The notes under the pieces are model-generated. The model had not been told where the DNA came from. It searched no databases and saw only the letters and a list, made by a program, of their open reading frames with translations. This document shows positions 16,153-24,879 of a DNA stretch of 64,000 nucleotides, piece by piece. Made by a program: the position numbers and the translations under genes. Position 1 is the stretch's first letter. Each line of letters starts with the position of its first letter. The stretch spans positions 434,001 through 498,000 of the forward strand of contig JACKKY010000001.1 in NCBI GenBank assembly GCA_024236175.1, given 5' to 3'. This stretch comes from Novosphingobium sp. GTDB taxonomy: Bacteria > Pseudomonadota > Alphaproteobacteria > Sphingomonadales > Sphingomonadaceae.

Positions 16153-17061
16153 ATGACGGTGACCATGCAAGTCCGGCCCATTGCGCCTTTCGGCATCGAG
16201 ATCCGCCTCGCTTCGACCCCCGCGCCGACATCGGCCGAGGCAGACGAACTGAGGTCACTGTTCAGGAAGGAAGGCCTGCTCGTCATTCGCGGATTGCGGC
16301 TGAGCCATGACGAACAGATCGGGTTGTGCCGGATCTTCGGGCCGGTTCGCGAAACCCCCTACGAGAACTTCATGGTCTCCAACGTCGACGAGAAAGGCCA
16401 TCTCGGCAGGCGCGAACTGCTCTGGCACAACGACGTGCCTTACCTGCCCTCACCTTATCTGGCCGGGTGCCTGCACGCCGTACAGGTCGACGATGAAGCC
16501 GTCGGCACGCGCTTCGCCAGCGGATTTCGCGCCTATGACCGACTCCCCGAGGCCCTGCGCAACCGCATCGCGGGATTGAAGGCATTGCAGGTGCGCGAGC
16601 GGGTCCTCGACCGTCCGAACCGGCTGACGGACCTCCAGGCCGGAGACATGTGCACCGTCCACGACATCGTGCGCACCGACGCCGCGACGGGAAGGAAGTA
16701 CCTATTCGTCAATCAGGCCTGGACGGCTCTGGTGATCGGACTGACCGAGTCAGAAAGCCAGGAGCTGCTGGATGAACTCTTCGGCTATTTCTACGCCGAC
16801 GACGAGGTCTATGAGCACAGCTGGGCGGAAGGGGACATCGTGCTCTGGGACAATCTCGCGCTGCAACATGCGCGCGGCAAGGCCGGCGCCGGCACCCGCA
16901 CGCTCCAGCGCGTGACGATCACCGAATTGAGCTACGCCGAACAATACCCGACCGACGTCGGCATCAATACCAGCTTGAGCAACCGCGAGATGCTGGCGCC
17001 CGAGCCGTTCGAAGATGCGGGAACGTCCGACACGCTTCGCCCGGCAATGATCGAAACGTGA
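16153..17061 (+). CDS. TauD/TfdA family Fe(II)/2-oxoglutarate dioxygenase (302 aa)
   Basis: This non-heme iron oxygenase uses 2-oxoglutarate. The facial triad is readable: WHND (His and Asp, about residues 91-93) and a distal His in ALQHARGKAG (about 238), followed by Arg in TRTLQRV for 2-oxoglutarate binding. The N-terminal part aligns with family members through LRSLFRKEGLLVIRGLRLSHDEQIGLCRIFGPV. The substrate is unknown. Members of this fold attack sulfonates, phenoxyacetates and many other acids. It lies 9 nt after the P450 stop and 38 nt before the LuxE-like gene. A second start at 16165 is possible. Confidence 0.9.
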   Translation: MTVTMQVRPIAPFGIEIRLASTPAPTSAEADELRSLFRKEGLLVIRGLRLSHDEQIGLCRIFGPVRETPYENFMVSNVDEKGHLGRRELLWHNDVPYLPSPYLAGCLHAVQVDDEAVGTRFASGFRAYDRLPEALRNRIAGLKALQVRERVLDRPNRLTDLQAGDMCTVHDIVRTDAATGRKYLFVNQAWTALVIGLTESESQELLDELFGYFYADDEVYEHSWAEGDIVLWDNLALQHARGKAGAGTRTLQRVTITELSYAEQYPTDVGINTSLSNREMLAPEPFEDAGTSDTLRPAMIET

Positions 17062-17099
17062 ATGGCCGCGATCAAGCTGCGAGATACCTGGGAGAAACC

Positions 17100-18503
17100 A
17101 TGACCGAGACGATGACCAAACCAGCAAGCTTGTCCCCGGATTCGCCCTGGACCTGGATCGACGACGGCTTCGAGCCGCTGTTCGCGATGAGCTGGCGCGA
17201 TTGCGAGGAAGCGCAGCTTGCTGCGCTGAAGCTGCAGTTCGAAAAGCTGAACGGCCCTGTCGCCGCGCTCGAGAAACTCTCCAGGCGCGAAGGCGTGCAT
17301 GCGATCGACAGCGTCGAGGACGCGCTGCCGCTGTTGTTCGATCACCGCATCTACAAGAGCTATCCGCTCTCCCTGATCGAGAACCGCGACTTTCCCAAGC
17401 TCAACGCCTGGCTCAACCGCCTTACCACCAAGGACCTGTCCCAGGTCGACCTGTCCGGCCTGGACATGATGGATGACTGGCTGGACCGGCTCGACGAGTT
17501 CGGGATGCTGATCGGCCATTCGTCCGGTACCACCGGCAAGCTCAGCTTCGTGCCGCGTTCCAGGGACGAGTTTCCGTCATGGCAGCGCTCCTATTACGAG
17601 GCGCAGCGCGCGACCACCGGGGTCAACGCCTATACCGATCCCGTCGAGACCTTCTTCCCCGGCTATCGCGGCGGGCACCAGATGATGATGAAGATGCTGA
17701 GCCTCTTCAACATTCCAGCCGCCGGCGGTCCCGAGCACTATCACACGCTGTACCAGGGCCACATCTCGTCCGACCTGATGTCGCTGGCGGGCCGCATGCA
17801 GGCCGCCGAGGATCGCGGCGAACTGGCCCAGCTCGGCCTCGACCCGGCGCTGCTCAAGGCCCGCGAGGAGATGATCGCGCAGGCCAAGCGCCGCGATCAG
17901 GACATCGAAGCCTGGTTCTTCAAGCTGTTCGAGGAATTCCGGGGCAAGCGCGTGAAGCTGGGCGGCACTTTCGCCGACCTCATCCGCACCGCCCGCAGCG
18001 GCATCGACAAGGGCCTGCAGCCCGAGTTCGGCCCCGGCTCCTTCATCATGACCGGCGGCGGGATGAAAGGCTTCAAGGATGCGCCCGACGACTGGGAAGG
18101 CTTCGTGAAGGACTATTTCGGCATCGACACGATCGGCATGTTCTACGGCATGTCGGAAGTGATGAGCATGTCGCCCCGCTGCAGCGCCGGCAATTTCCAC
18201 ATCATGCCGGTGACCATACCGCTGCTGTTCGACAAGGACATGAACCTGCTCCCGCGCGAAGGCGCGCAGACCGGGCGCTACGCCTTCTTCGACCTGATGG
18301 CCCAGACCTACTGGGGCGGGTTCATTTCCGGAGACCAGGTGACAATCCACTGGGACGAGGATTGCTCCTGCGGCTGGAAGCAGCCCTATGTCGGCCCCGT
18401 CATCACCCGCTTTTCCGAAATGGAAGGCGGCGACGACAAGATCACCTGCGCCGGAACCGCGCAGGCCTATAACGAATTCATGGACTACATCTCGGAGGTG
18501 TGA
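17100..18503 (+). CDS. LuxE/PaaK-like acyl-adenylating enzyme, first copy (467 aa)
   Basis: This belongs to the adenylate-forming superfamily. The phosphate-binding loop is GHSSGTTGKLSFVPRS (about 136-151), the A5-type motif is FYGMSEV (about 348), the A7-type GDQVTIHW is near 410, and a hinge-like EGGDDKI is near the C-terminus. A DCSCGW pair of Cys resembles the CxCG of PaaK-type ligases, and a further Cys in ITCAG could accept an acyl group as in LuxE acyl-protein synthetases. It should activate a carboxylic acid as acyl-AMP and pass it to CoA or an enzyme thiol. The LuxC-like reductase starts 2 nt after its stop, so the two very likely act together. The start at 17100 follows GGGAG. A paralog is at 37249. 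Confidence 0.8.
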   Translation: MTETMTKPASLSPDSPWTWIDDGFEPLFAMSWRDCEEAQLAALKLQFEKLNGPVAALEKLSRREGVHAIDSVEDALPLLFDHRIYKSYPLSLIENRDFPKLNAWLNRLTTKDLSQVDLSGLDMMDDWLDRLDEFGMLIGHSSGTTGKLSFVPRSRDEFPSWQRSYYEAQRATTGVNAYTDPVETFFPGYRGGHQMMMKMLSLFNIPAAGGPEHYHTLYQGHISSDLMSLAGRMQAAEDRGELAQLGLDPALLKAREEMIAQAKRRDQDIEAWFFKLFEEFRGKRVKLGGTFADLIRTARSGIDKGLQPEFGPGSFIMTGGGMKGFKDAPDDWEGFVKDYFGIDTIGMFYGMSEVMSMSPRCSAGNFHIMPVTIPLLFDKDMNLLPREGAQTGRYAFFDLMAQTYWGGFISGDQVTIHWDEDCSCGWKQPYVGPVITRFSEMEGGDDKITCAGTAQAYNEFMDYISEV

Positions 18504-18505
18504 GG

Positions 18506-19984
18506 ATGGCCAAGACCTACGATATCCCGATCATTTCGCGCGGAACGATCATCGAGCCCGGCGAGGACGCCGTCGAGTTCAAGGGCCGCGGCGGAGCGAG
18601 CTTCAGGACTCCCGATCCGCACAAGCACATCCACGACCTTGTGCTCGGCAACCCGGTCCGCCTGAGCGACCTCAACGACACGCCGATGAGCGACATCATC
18701 GATTTCCTCGCAGAAGTCGGCAGGCGGATGCGGCTGGAGGACAATCCCTATCTGCAGGAGAGCTTCGAACTCGCGCTGCAGGCCGGCGGCCTTGCCGAGC
18801 CGATCCTGCGTGGCGTTTACGAAGGCCTGCCGCACATGTTCGATCCGGATTCGCTGAGGGAACAGGTCGACCGGACGATCGGCATCGACTACCTCGACGG
18901 CTGGGTTCCCGCGCCGGGTGAGGACGCCCATGTCCGGGTCCGCGCCGTCGGCACGCGCCAGCTCCACATCACCGCCGGCAACGTGCCGGTCGTCGCCGCG
19001 CTGACGATCATCCGCGGCGCGCTGACCAAGTCGGACGTCCTGATCAAGGCGCCGTCTAACGATCCGCTGACCGCCAACGCCGTCACCCGCACGCTGATGG
19101 ACGTCGACGCGAACCATCCCGTCACCAAGCATGTCGCCGTGGCCTACTGGAAAGGCGGCGACGAGTTCATGGATTCGCAGATCGTCCGCACGTCGCGGAT
19201 CGACAAGATCACCGCATGGGGCGGGATGTCCTCGGTCAAGCATATCCAGAAGTTCCTGACGCCGGGCATCGACCTTACCGCGCTCAATCCCAAGTACTCG
19301 ATGTCGGTCATCGGCAAGGAGGCGCTGGAAAGCGAAGAGGCGATGGAAGAGGCCGCGCTCGGCATCGCCGTCGTCTCCGGCCTCTACAACCAGACGGCAT
19401 GCTCCAACACGCGGCTGGTCTATGTCGAAAGCGAAACCGACGACGACTCGCTCGAGAAGGTGATCGCGCTCGGCAGCAAGATCGTCGCTGCCTACCAGAC
19501 GCTTCCCGACGTGATGTCGACCCCGGCCGAAAAGCCGAACCAGGATCTGGAAGCCGAGCTCGAAGCCGTCGCGCTCGAGGACGACTTCTACTACGTCGAG
19601 GGCGACACGATAAACGGCGGCGTGGTCGTCTCGCGCTTTTCCGATCGCGTCGATTTCTACGACCAGCTCAACAACCGTGTCGTCAATCTCGTGCCGGTGC
19701 CGGACCTCATGGACGTGCTGAAGTGGTGCAACGATACGACGCAGACCGTGGGCATCTATCCGGAAAGCCTGCGCGACCGCATGATCGATCCGCTGTCGCT
19801 CGCGGGCGTCCAGCGCATCGTCGGGATCAGGGGCGGCGACGCGATGCAGATTTTCCATGACTCGCATTCGCTGCCGCCCGGCATGCCGCATGACGGCATC
19901 GAACCGCTGCGTCGCAATGTCCGCTGGGTGATTGATCATCGCCCCGCAGAGGAGGCCATGCCCCTCAGCATTGCTGCGGAATAG
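18506..19984 (+). CDS. LuxC-like acyl-CoA/acyl-thioester reductase (492 aa)
   Basis: This NAD(P)H-dependent enzyme of the aldehyde-dehydrogenase-related LuxC family reduces an activated acyl group to an aldehyde. The family core is evident: GNVPVVAALTIIRGALTKSD followed by LIKAPSNDP (about residues 158-188), and the catalytic Cys lies in NQTACSNTR (about residue 300). Its length matches LuxC. It starts 2 nt after the LuxE-like gene, with GGAGG 8 nt before the ATG, and is followed by a strong terminator. No luxD, luxA or luxB gene accompanies it. The likely reaction of the pair is acid + ATP + NAD(P)H to aldehyde. The chain length or ring nature of the acid is unknown. Confidence 0.87.
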   Translation: MAKTYDIPIISRGTIIEPGEDAVEFKGRGGASFRTPDPHKHIHDLVLGNPVRLSDLNDTPMSDIIDFLAEVGRRMRLEDNPYLQESFELALQAGGLAEPILRGVYEGLPHMFDPDSLREQVDRTIGIDYLDGWVPAPGEDAHVRVRAVGTRQLHITAGNVPVVAALTIIRGALTKSDVLIKAPSNDPLTANAVTRTLMDVDANHPVTKHVAVAYWKGGDEFMDSQIVRTSRIDKITAWGGMSSVKHIQKFLTPGIDLTALNPKYSMSVIGKEALESEEAMEEAALGIAVVSGLYNQTACSNTRLVYVESETDDDSLEKVIALGSKIVAAYQTLPDVMSTPAEKPNQDLEAELEAVALEDDFYYVEGDTINGGVVVSRFSDRVDFYDQLNNRVVNLVPVPDLMDVLKWCNDTTQTVGIYPESLRDRMIDPLSLAGVQRIVGIRGGDAMQIFHDSHSLPPGMPHDGIEPLRRNVRWVIDHRPAEEAMPLSIAAE

Positions 19985-20015
19985 GTAGAACAGCACTCCG
20001 CAGCAGCAATTGCCG

Positions 20016-20053
20016 CCGCCAGTCCCGCTATCGCGGGGCTGGCGGTTGCTTTT
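20016..20053 (+). terminator. Rho-independent terminator after the LuxC-like gene
   Basis: A 13-bp stem (20016-20028 with 20033-20045, one G-T pair) with a TATC loop is followed by TTGCTTTT. It lies 32 nt after the stop codon and marks the end of the operon. The remaining stretch to 20325 holds no recognisable gene. It contains only the leader of the next gene. Confidence 0.8.
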
Positions 20054-20325
20054 CGGCCAGGACCTGGACTAGAGCCTGACCAACCGGTTCAGTGCCGATT
20101 AAAGCGGCGCTGGTATCCATGAGCCGGTGCCGCCCTCCATGTCCGGCGCGTCGCCGGGCATTGCGAAACCGCAAGGGCACGCCTGCCGGGCTTTGCAGCC
20201 GACATCGCGTTCGGCCTGCAGTCTTCTTGCCCCTGGCCCATCATCGCCTCTTTCGCGCAGCGAGCGCAGCCCGAGGCAAAATAACCCCGGAAGTGCCGTC
20301 TTCCCGAGGAATTGAGGAGTTTGGA

Positions 20326-20868
20326 ATGAAGAAATCGCTGATTGCCGCAGCATTGATGGGAATTGTTACCGTGCCCGCGACCGCGCTGGCGCAAGATGCA
20401 GCCGCCGCAGCGGCGCCCGAGCTTGCCGTCGGCACCATGGTATACGATCCCCAGGGCGGCGAAGTCGGCTCGATCGAGAAAATCGCCGGCGGCAATGTGG
20501 TCGTGTTCACCGGCAAGAACCGCGCGACCCTTGGCGCCGCTTCCTTCGTCCAGGGTCCGAACGGCCCGGTCATCGGCATGACCAAGGAGCAACTGGATAC
20601 CGCCATCGAGCAGGCAGCCGCCAAGGCGGATGCAGCGATGGCCGCAGCACTCGTCCCCGGCGCCGAAGTGCGCAGCAACGACGGCGTCGTCGTCGGATCG
20701 GTGCAGAAGATCGAGGGCGACAACGTCTTCGTCGACCTGGCCGAAGAAGGTGCGATCACGCTGAAGAAGGAGCATCTCACGGTCGACGGCAACGGGCTCA
20801 AGCTGTTCATGACGGCCGCACAGTTCCAGGCCGCCGTTTCCGCGGCGACCCAGGCCTCGCCTTCCTGA
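20326..20868 (+). CDS. Exported protein with two PRC-barrel-like repeats (180 aa)
   Basis: A signal peptide (SLIAAALMGIVTVPATALAQ) precedes two related halves. The first half is VGTMVYDPQGGEVGSIEKIAGGNVVV and continues to MTKEQLDTAIEQA. The second is PGAEVRSNDGVVVGSVQKIEGDNVFV and continues to MTAAQFQAAVSAA. Each looks like a small beta barrel (PRC-like) with a terminal helix. Similar secreted proteins are common in sphingomonads and have no proven function. The ATG at 20326 follows TTGAGGAG. It stands alone between the luxC terminator and the ClC gene. A cell-envelope role is plausible but unproven. Confidence 0.72.
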   Translation: MKKSLIAAALMGIVTVPATALAQDAAAAAAPELAVGTMVYDPQGGEVGSIEKIAGGNVVVFTGKNRATLGAASFVQGPNGPVIGMTKEQLDTAIEQAAAKADAAMAAALVPGAEVRSNDGVVVGSVQKIEGDNVFVDLAEEGAITLKKEHLTVDGNGLKLFMTAAQFQAAVSAATQASPS

Positions 20869-20898
20869 TTTTCCCACAGCGACAAACGCAAAGCCGGC

Positions 20899-20926
20899 GG
20901 CCGGGGCTCCCTGGAGAGCTCCGGCC
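20899..20926 (+). terminator. GC-rich hairpin after the PRC-like gene
   Basis: An 11-bp stem with one mismatch (20899-20909 with 20916-20926) lies 30 nt after the stop codon. There is no clear T-run afterwards, so termination may be weak or Rho-assisted. No gene is seen between here and 21067. Confidence 0.45.
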
Positions 20927-21066
20927 GTTCGCTACGCGGCTACTTCCTGTCGGGACGCGGAAGACATCCACCCGGCATCCGGCATGATCTGGCTGCCCGG
21001 TCGCAGGCCATGTAATGTCGTCTTCCCTGCGGACAGCACCACTGCCCGCGAGCTTTCAGGGCAACG

Positions 21067-22383
21067 GTGAAACCAGGCAATCCGCTCAAGAAGTATTTCC
21101 GGCAGGATTCCGTCCTCGGGGTCTCGCTCGACACGACCCGCCGGCGGGTGGCCACCGGGCTGGGCGCGGTGCTGCTGGGGCTGGTCGCGATCCTCTTCGC
21201 CCAGGCGGGCGACATCGCCCAGCACCTGTTCCTCGTCTTCGACAGCCGCTTTCCCTATGCGGCGCTGATCCTCACCCCCGCCGGCTTCGCAGCGGTCGCC
21301 TATGCGACGAACCGCTGGTTCGCCGATGCCAAGGGTTCGGGCATTCCGCAGGTCATCGCCGCAACCAGGGATCCGGAGGGCATGGCCGGCGGCCGGTTGC
21401 TGGCGCTGCGCACGGCCTTCTTCAAGCTGGTGATGACGCTGGTCATGCTGCTCGTCGGTGGCTCGGTCGGCCGCGAAGGGCCGAGCGTGCAGGTCAGCGC
21501 CGCGATCATGGTCAAGTTCCACCAGATGCTGCGCGTGCCGATGACCGCAGGCGTCCTGATCGCCGGTGGTGCGGCGGGCGTGGCGGCGGCATTCAACACG
21601 CCGCTTGCCGGAGTGGCTTTCGCCATCGAGGAACTGGCCGCCGCTTTCGAACAGAGAGTCACCGTGCTGGTGATGGCCGCGGTGGTGATCTCCGGCCTCG
21701 TCAGTCTCGGCATCGCCGGAGACTACGTCTATTTCGGCGCGATGCACGAGACGCTGTCAGTCAGCGCCGTGCTGATCATCGCGCCGGTTGCCGGAATCCT
21801 CGGCGGGCTGGCGGGCGGCCTGTTTGCCCGCCTGCTGCTCCATGCCCTCCAACCGCAGAACGCCTGGCTGCGCAAGGCGAGGTCGCGTCCCGTGCTGCTG
21901 GCCAGCGCCTGCGGGCTCATCGTCGCCGCCCTCGGCATCGTCACGGGAGGCTCCACCTGGGGCACCGGCTACGAAACCACCAGGATGCTCATCGAAGGCA
22001 GCGGCGCCTCGCCGTGGTTCGGCCCCGCGAAGTTCCTCGCCACGCTGGCGACGGCCGTCAGCGGAGCGCCCGGCGGCATCTTCGCGCCCTCGCTCGCGGT
22101 CGGCGCCGGGCTCGGCCAGCTGCTGACCTACGTGTTTCCCGACAATCCGATGGGCGCGGTCGTGCTGCTGGGGATGATGGGCTATTTCGTCGGCGTGGTG
22201 CGCGCACCGCTCACCGCCGTCATCATCCTGATGGAGACCACGGCCAGCCGGGGCATGATCCTGCCGCTGTTCGCGACGGCGCTGATTGCCGATGTGACGA
22301 GCACGCTGGTCTGCCGCGAGAAGCTCTATCACGGCCTCGCGCGCGCGTTCATGCCCGAAAAGGAAAAGAAGGCCAGGGATTGA
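21067..22383 (+). CDS. ClC-family chloride channel or transporter (438 aa)
   Basis: This is a multi-span inner-membrane protein of the ClC family. The three ion-path signatures are present: GSGIPQ (about residue 90), GREGPSVQ (about 137) with the gating Glu, and GGIFAPSLAVGAGLG (about 337) corresponding to GxFxP. It lacks C-terminal CBS domains, as in most bacterial ClC proteins of this length. It probably exchanges or conducts chloride, possibly for pH homeostasis. The start is GTG at 21067, and no ATG is found close by. It is convergent with the TauD gene, with a REPIN-like repeat between them. Confidence 0.93.
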   Translation: MKPGNPLKKYFRQDSVLGVSLDTTRRRVATGLGAVLLGLVAILFAQAGDIAQHLFLVFDSRFPYAALILTPAGFAAVAYATNRWFADAKGSGIPQVIAATRDPEGMAGGRLLALRTAFFKLVMTLVMLLVGGSVGREGPSVQVSAAIMVKFHQMLRVPMTAGVLIAGGAAGVAAAFNTPLAGVAFAIEELAAAFEQRVTVLVMAAVVISGLVSLGIAGDYVYFGAMHETLSVSAVLIIAPVAGILGGLAGGLFARLLLHALQPQNAWLRKARSRPVLLASACGLIVAALGIVTGGSTWGTGYETTRMLIEGSGASPWFGPAKFLATLATAVSGAPGGIFAPSLAVGAGLGQLLTYVFPDNPMGAVVLLGMMGYFVGVVRAPLTAVIILMETTASRGMILPLFATALIADVTSTLVCREKLYHGLARAFMPEKEKKARD

Positions 22384-22441
22384 ACCGGTCGCCCAGCCGC
22401 GACCGCCATGCACCGCAATCGCTATTGCCTGATATGATCTT

Positions 22442-22531
22442 CGTCATCCCCGCGAAAGCGGGGATCCAGTATCCGAGCTTTGGACGTAGCGCGCCGTCAG
22501 GAACTGGGTCCCCGCTTTCGCGGGGATGACG
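22442..22531. repeat. REPIN-like inverted repeat, copy 1
   Basis: Two 29-base palindromic units face each other (22442-22470 and 22503-22531) around a 32-base spacer. Each contains a short hairpin, CCCCGC-GAAA-GCGGGG. Two further copies are at 25329-25398 and 49233-49321. Such repeats are widespread in intergenic DNA of Sphingomonadales. This one sits between the convergent ClC and TauD genes. Confidence 0.85.
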
Positions 22532-22554
22532 ATTCAATCAAGGGCGACAATCCC

Positions 22555-23439
22555 CTAGCTGTCGGCGCTGGCCAGTTCCCTCGCCGCCGGGACCAGCGCG
22601 GAAGGCGTCCCGGGCTTCACCCCGGCAAGCACGATGCGCTGCATGCAGCGCGTCGAATCGTAATCCGGCACGGCGTAGTGCTGGACCGAGCGGTTGTCCC
22701 AGAAGGCCATGTCGTTGGGAGACCATTTCCACCTGACGGTGAAGTCCGGTCGCTCGACATGGCGGAACAGCATCGACAGCACCGCCGCGCTTTCCGCCGG
22801 CTCCAGCTCGACGATCCGGGTGGTGAAACATTCGCTGACGTAAAGCGCCTTGCGCCCGGTTTCCGGGTGGGTGAGCACCACCGGATGGACCTGCTCCGGC
22901 GCATTGCGCTGCCCGTAGGACTGTTCGAACGCCGCGCCGTATTCCTGCATGCGATCGACCGTGCACTGGATCGAGTGGACCGCCGTCAGCCCGTCGAGCA
23001 TCCGCTTCATCGGCCCGGACAGGGCTTCCCACGCGGCATACATGCTCGACCAGCAGGTATCGCCGCCGAACGGGGGCACTTCCACCGCCCGCAGCGCCGT
23101 CGCGATCGGCGGCTTGGCGAGCGAGGTCGTGTCGGCGTGCCAGACCGCGGTCGCATGCCTGGTGTAGACGAGATTGCCGGTCTGGACGTCGTCCGGCCTG
23201 TCGTCGTCGGTGCCGGTGGATTCCTCCTTATGCGGCTGGCCGAAATTCTCCATAAAGTGCCAGTACTGCTCCAGCGTGATGTCCTGGTCGCGCATGAAGA
23301 TGACGCCGTGATCGAGGATCGCCTGCCGCAGGAAGGCGGCGGTGTCGGCGGACAGCGGCCGGCGCAGGTCGACTCCCTCGACAAGGGCGCCGATGTTGGT
23401 GGTCATCTGCGTAACGGAAAGATTGCCGGTAGCGTCCAT
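22555..23439 (-). CDS. TauD/TfdA family dioxygenase, second gene (294 aa)
   Basis: This Fe(II)/2-oxoglutarate dioxygenase is of the taurine-dioxygenase type. The iron ligands appear as WHAD (about residue 103) and a distal His in SVQHYAVPDY, followed by the Arg-containing TRCMQRIVL for 2-oxoglutarate. Conserved pieces are ILDHGVIFMRDQDITLEQYWHFMENFG and WSPNDMAFWDNRSVQHY. It is closer to true TauD enzymes than the gene at 16153. The substrate is unknown; candidates are sulfonates or other small acids. The ATG at 23439 follows GAGG. It is divergent from the thiolase-like gene, with a 217-nt spacer. Confidence 0.92.
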   Translation of the reverse strand: MDATGNLSVTQMTTNIGALVEGVDLRRPLSADTAAFLRQAILDHGVIFMRDQDITLEQYWHFMENFGQPHKEESTGTDDDRPDDVQTGNLVYTRHATAVWHADTTSLAKPPIATALRAVEVPPFGGDTCWSSMYAAWEALSGPMKRMLDGLTAVHSIQCTVDRMQEYGAAFEQSYGQRNAPEQVHPVVLTHPETGRKALYVSECFTTRIVELEPAESAAVLSMLFRHVERPDFTVRWKWSPNDMAFWDNRSVQHYAVPDYDSTRCMQRIVLAGVKPGTPSALVPAARELASADS

Positions 23440-23656
23440 GGCTAATCCTCGTCCCTGTGTTGCCTATCGCGTTCTTGGTCTTGCTTGCGGCTCTACGCTC
23501 CCGCTAGGGCATATACAAGTTGGCCCATTCGCCCCGGCCCGCCGGATCGGGCAGGTCTGGACGTTTGGTCAGCACAAGCGGATCATGAGTGCGGCAGACA
23601 GGCATGGCTGACGCGGTCTAGAGATCGAATGCGGGCTGAACCGCGCGGGGAGAAAG

Positions 23657-24877
23657 ATGTCATACGGCAGCATCATGAACATGCCTCCGCCCTCTCGCGA
23701 GATGAGCCGCAAGGCGGCGATCGTGGGTCTGGGCGAGACGGACTATCACCTGGACTACCTGGCCGAGAGGGCCAAGGCGCCCGGCTATGAATCGCCTACG
23801 GTCGAAGGCCTGTGCACCAAGGCGTTCGAGCGCGCGCTGGCCGATTCCGGGCTGAAGCGCGAGGACATCGACGGCCTGGCGCTCTCCTTCACCTTCGGCG
23901 GACCGCCGCCGGAAGAAATGGCCGGGCTGCTCGGGCTCAATCCCCGCTATTGCATCGCCAACGGCAACATCATGGCAGGCCCCCTTCCCGTCGTCTGCGC
24001 CGATATCGCGGCCGGCAAGGCCGATACCGTCGCCATGGTCTTTTGCGTCGCCTCGCGCACGATCGGGCGGGATTTCGGCGGCAGCGACGAATTCAGCGGC
24101 GAAGGCGTGCCCACCTCCTATTACTACTACCATCCCTGGGGCTGGAGTTCGCAGGCGGCGCACTGGGCGATGATCTTCAGCCATTATCAGGCGACCTATG
24201 GCGCCACTGAAGAAGATCTCGGCTCGGTCGCCATGCAACTGCGCAAGAACACCGAGACCAATCCCAACGCGGTGATGCAGAAGCCGATGTCGCTCGAGGA
24301 TTACATGGGCTCGCGCTACATCGTCCGGCCGCTGCACCTGTTCGACATCTGCCTCGTCAACGACGGCGCGGTCTGCCTGATCGTCTCGCGCGCGGACAAG
24401 GCGAAGGACATGCCGCACAAGCCGGTGGAAGTCGCCGGCTGGGGCGAATCGAAGATCAAGCATTCCAAGCTGCACACGATGGTGCGCGAGCGCCTGCGCC
24501 CGCAATTCCAGGATGCCGGCAGGCAGGCACTGGAAATGGCCGGTGTCTCGCTGTCCGACGTGCAGCATTTCGAAGGCTACGACGCGTCCACCATGCATCT
24601 CATCAACCACATCGAAGGCCACGGCTTCGTCGAGCCGGGAGCCGGGCTGGAGTTCTGCAAGGCCGGGGAAATGGCAGTGGGCGGCAAGCTTCCCACCAAC
24701 ACCTGGGGCGGCAACGTCTCCGGGTCCTACATGCAGGGCTGGGCCCATATCGCCGAAGTGGTGCGGCAGCTTCGCCATGAAGCCGACGGCCGGCAGATCA
24801 AGGATGTGGAAGTATCGATGTCCTCGCTGGCGCAGACCGACCAGGTCCATCCGCTGGTCTTCGTGAGGGGAGATTAG
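23657..24877 (+). CDS. Thiolase-fold protein without the nucleophilic Cys (406 aa)
   Basis: This is a thiolase-superfamily (lipid-transfer-protein type) enzyme. KAAIVGLGETDY starts the fold, and the second half carries FEGYDASTMHLINHIEGHGF and the GGKLPTNTWGGNVSGSYMQGWAHIAE signature. At the place where thiolases have their nucleophilic Cys the sequence is ANGNIMAGPLPVVCADIAAG, without a suitable Cys. Ltp2-type proteins with this feature act with a DUF35 partner as retro-aldolases in steroid side-chain breakdown. The DUF35 gene follows after 2 nt, so the same kind of chemistry (C-C cleavage of a beta-hydroxyacyl-CoA) is likely. The ATG at 23657 follows GGGGAG. Confidence 0.85.
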   Translation: MSYGSIMNMPPPSREMSRKAAIVGLGETDYHLDYLAERAKAPGYESPTVEGLCTKAFERALADSGLKREDIDGLALSFTFGGPPPEEMAGLLGLNPRYCIANGNIMAGPLPVVCADIAAGKADTVAMVFCVASRTIGRDFGGSDEFSGEGVPTSYYYYHPWGWSSQAAHWAMIFSHYQATYGATEEDLGSVAMQLRKNTETNPNAVMQKPMSLEDYMGSRYIVRPLHLFDICLVNDGAVCLIVSRADKAKDMPHKPVEVAGWGESKIKHSKLHTMVRERLRPQFQDAGRQALEMAGVSLSDVQHFEGYDASTMHLINHIEGHGFVEPGAGLEFCKAGEMAVGGKLPTNTWGGNVSGSYMQGWAHIAEVVRQLRHEADGRQIKDVEVSMSSLAQTDQVHPLVFVRGD

Positions 24878-24879
24878 AC

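Noticed and set aside
18485..19996. A 503-codon minus-strand frame opposite the LuxC-like gene
   Set aside because: The plus strand encodes a complete LuxC-type protein with catalytic Cys. The opposite frame has no motif.
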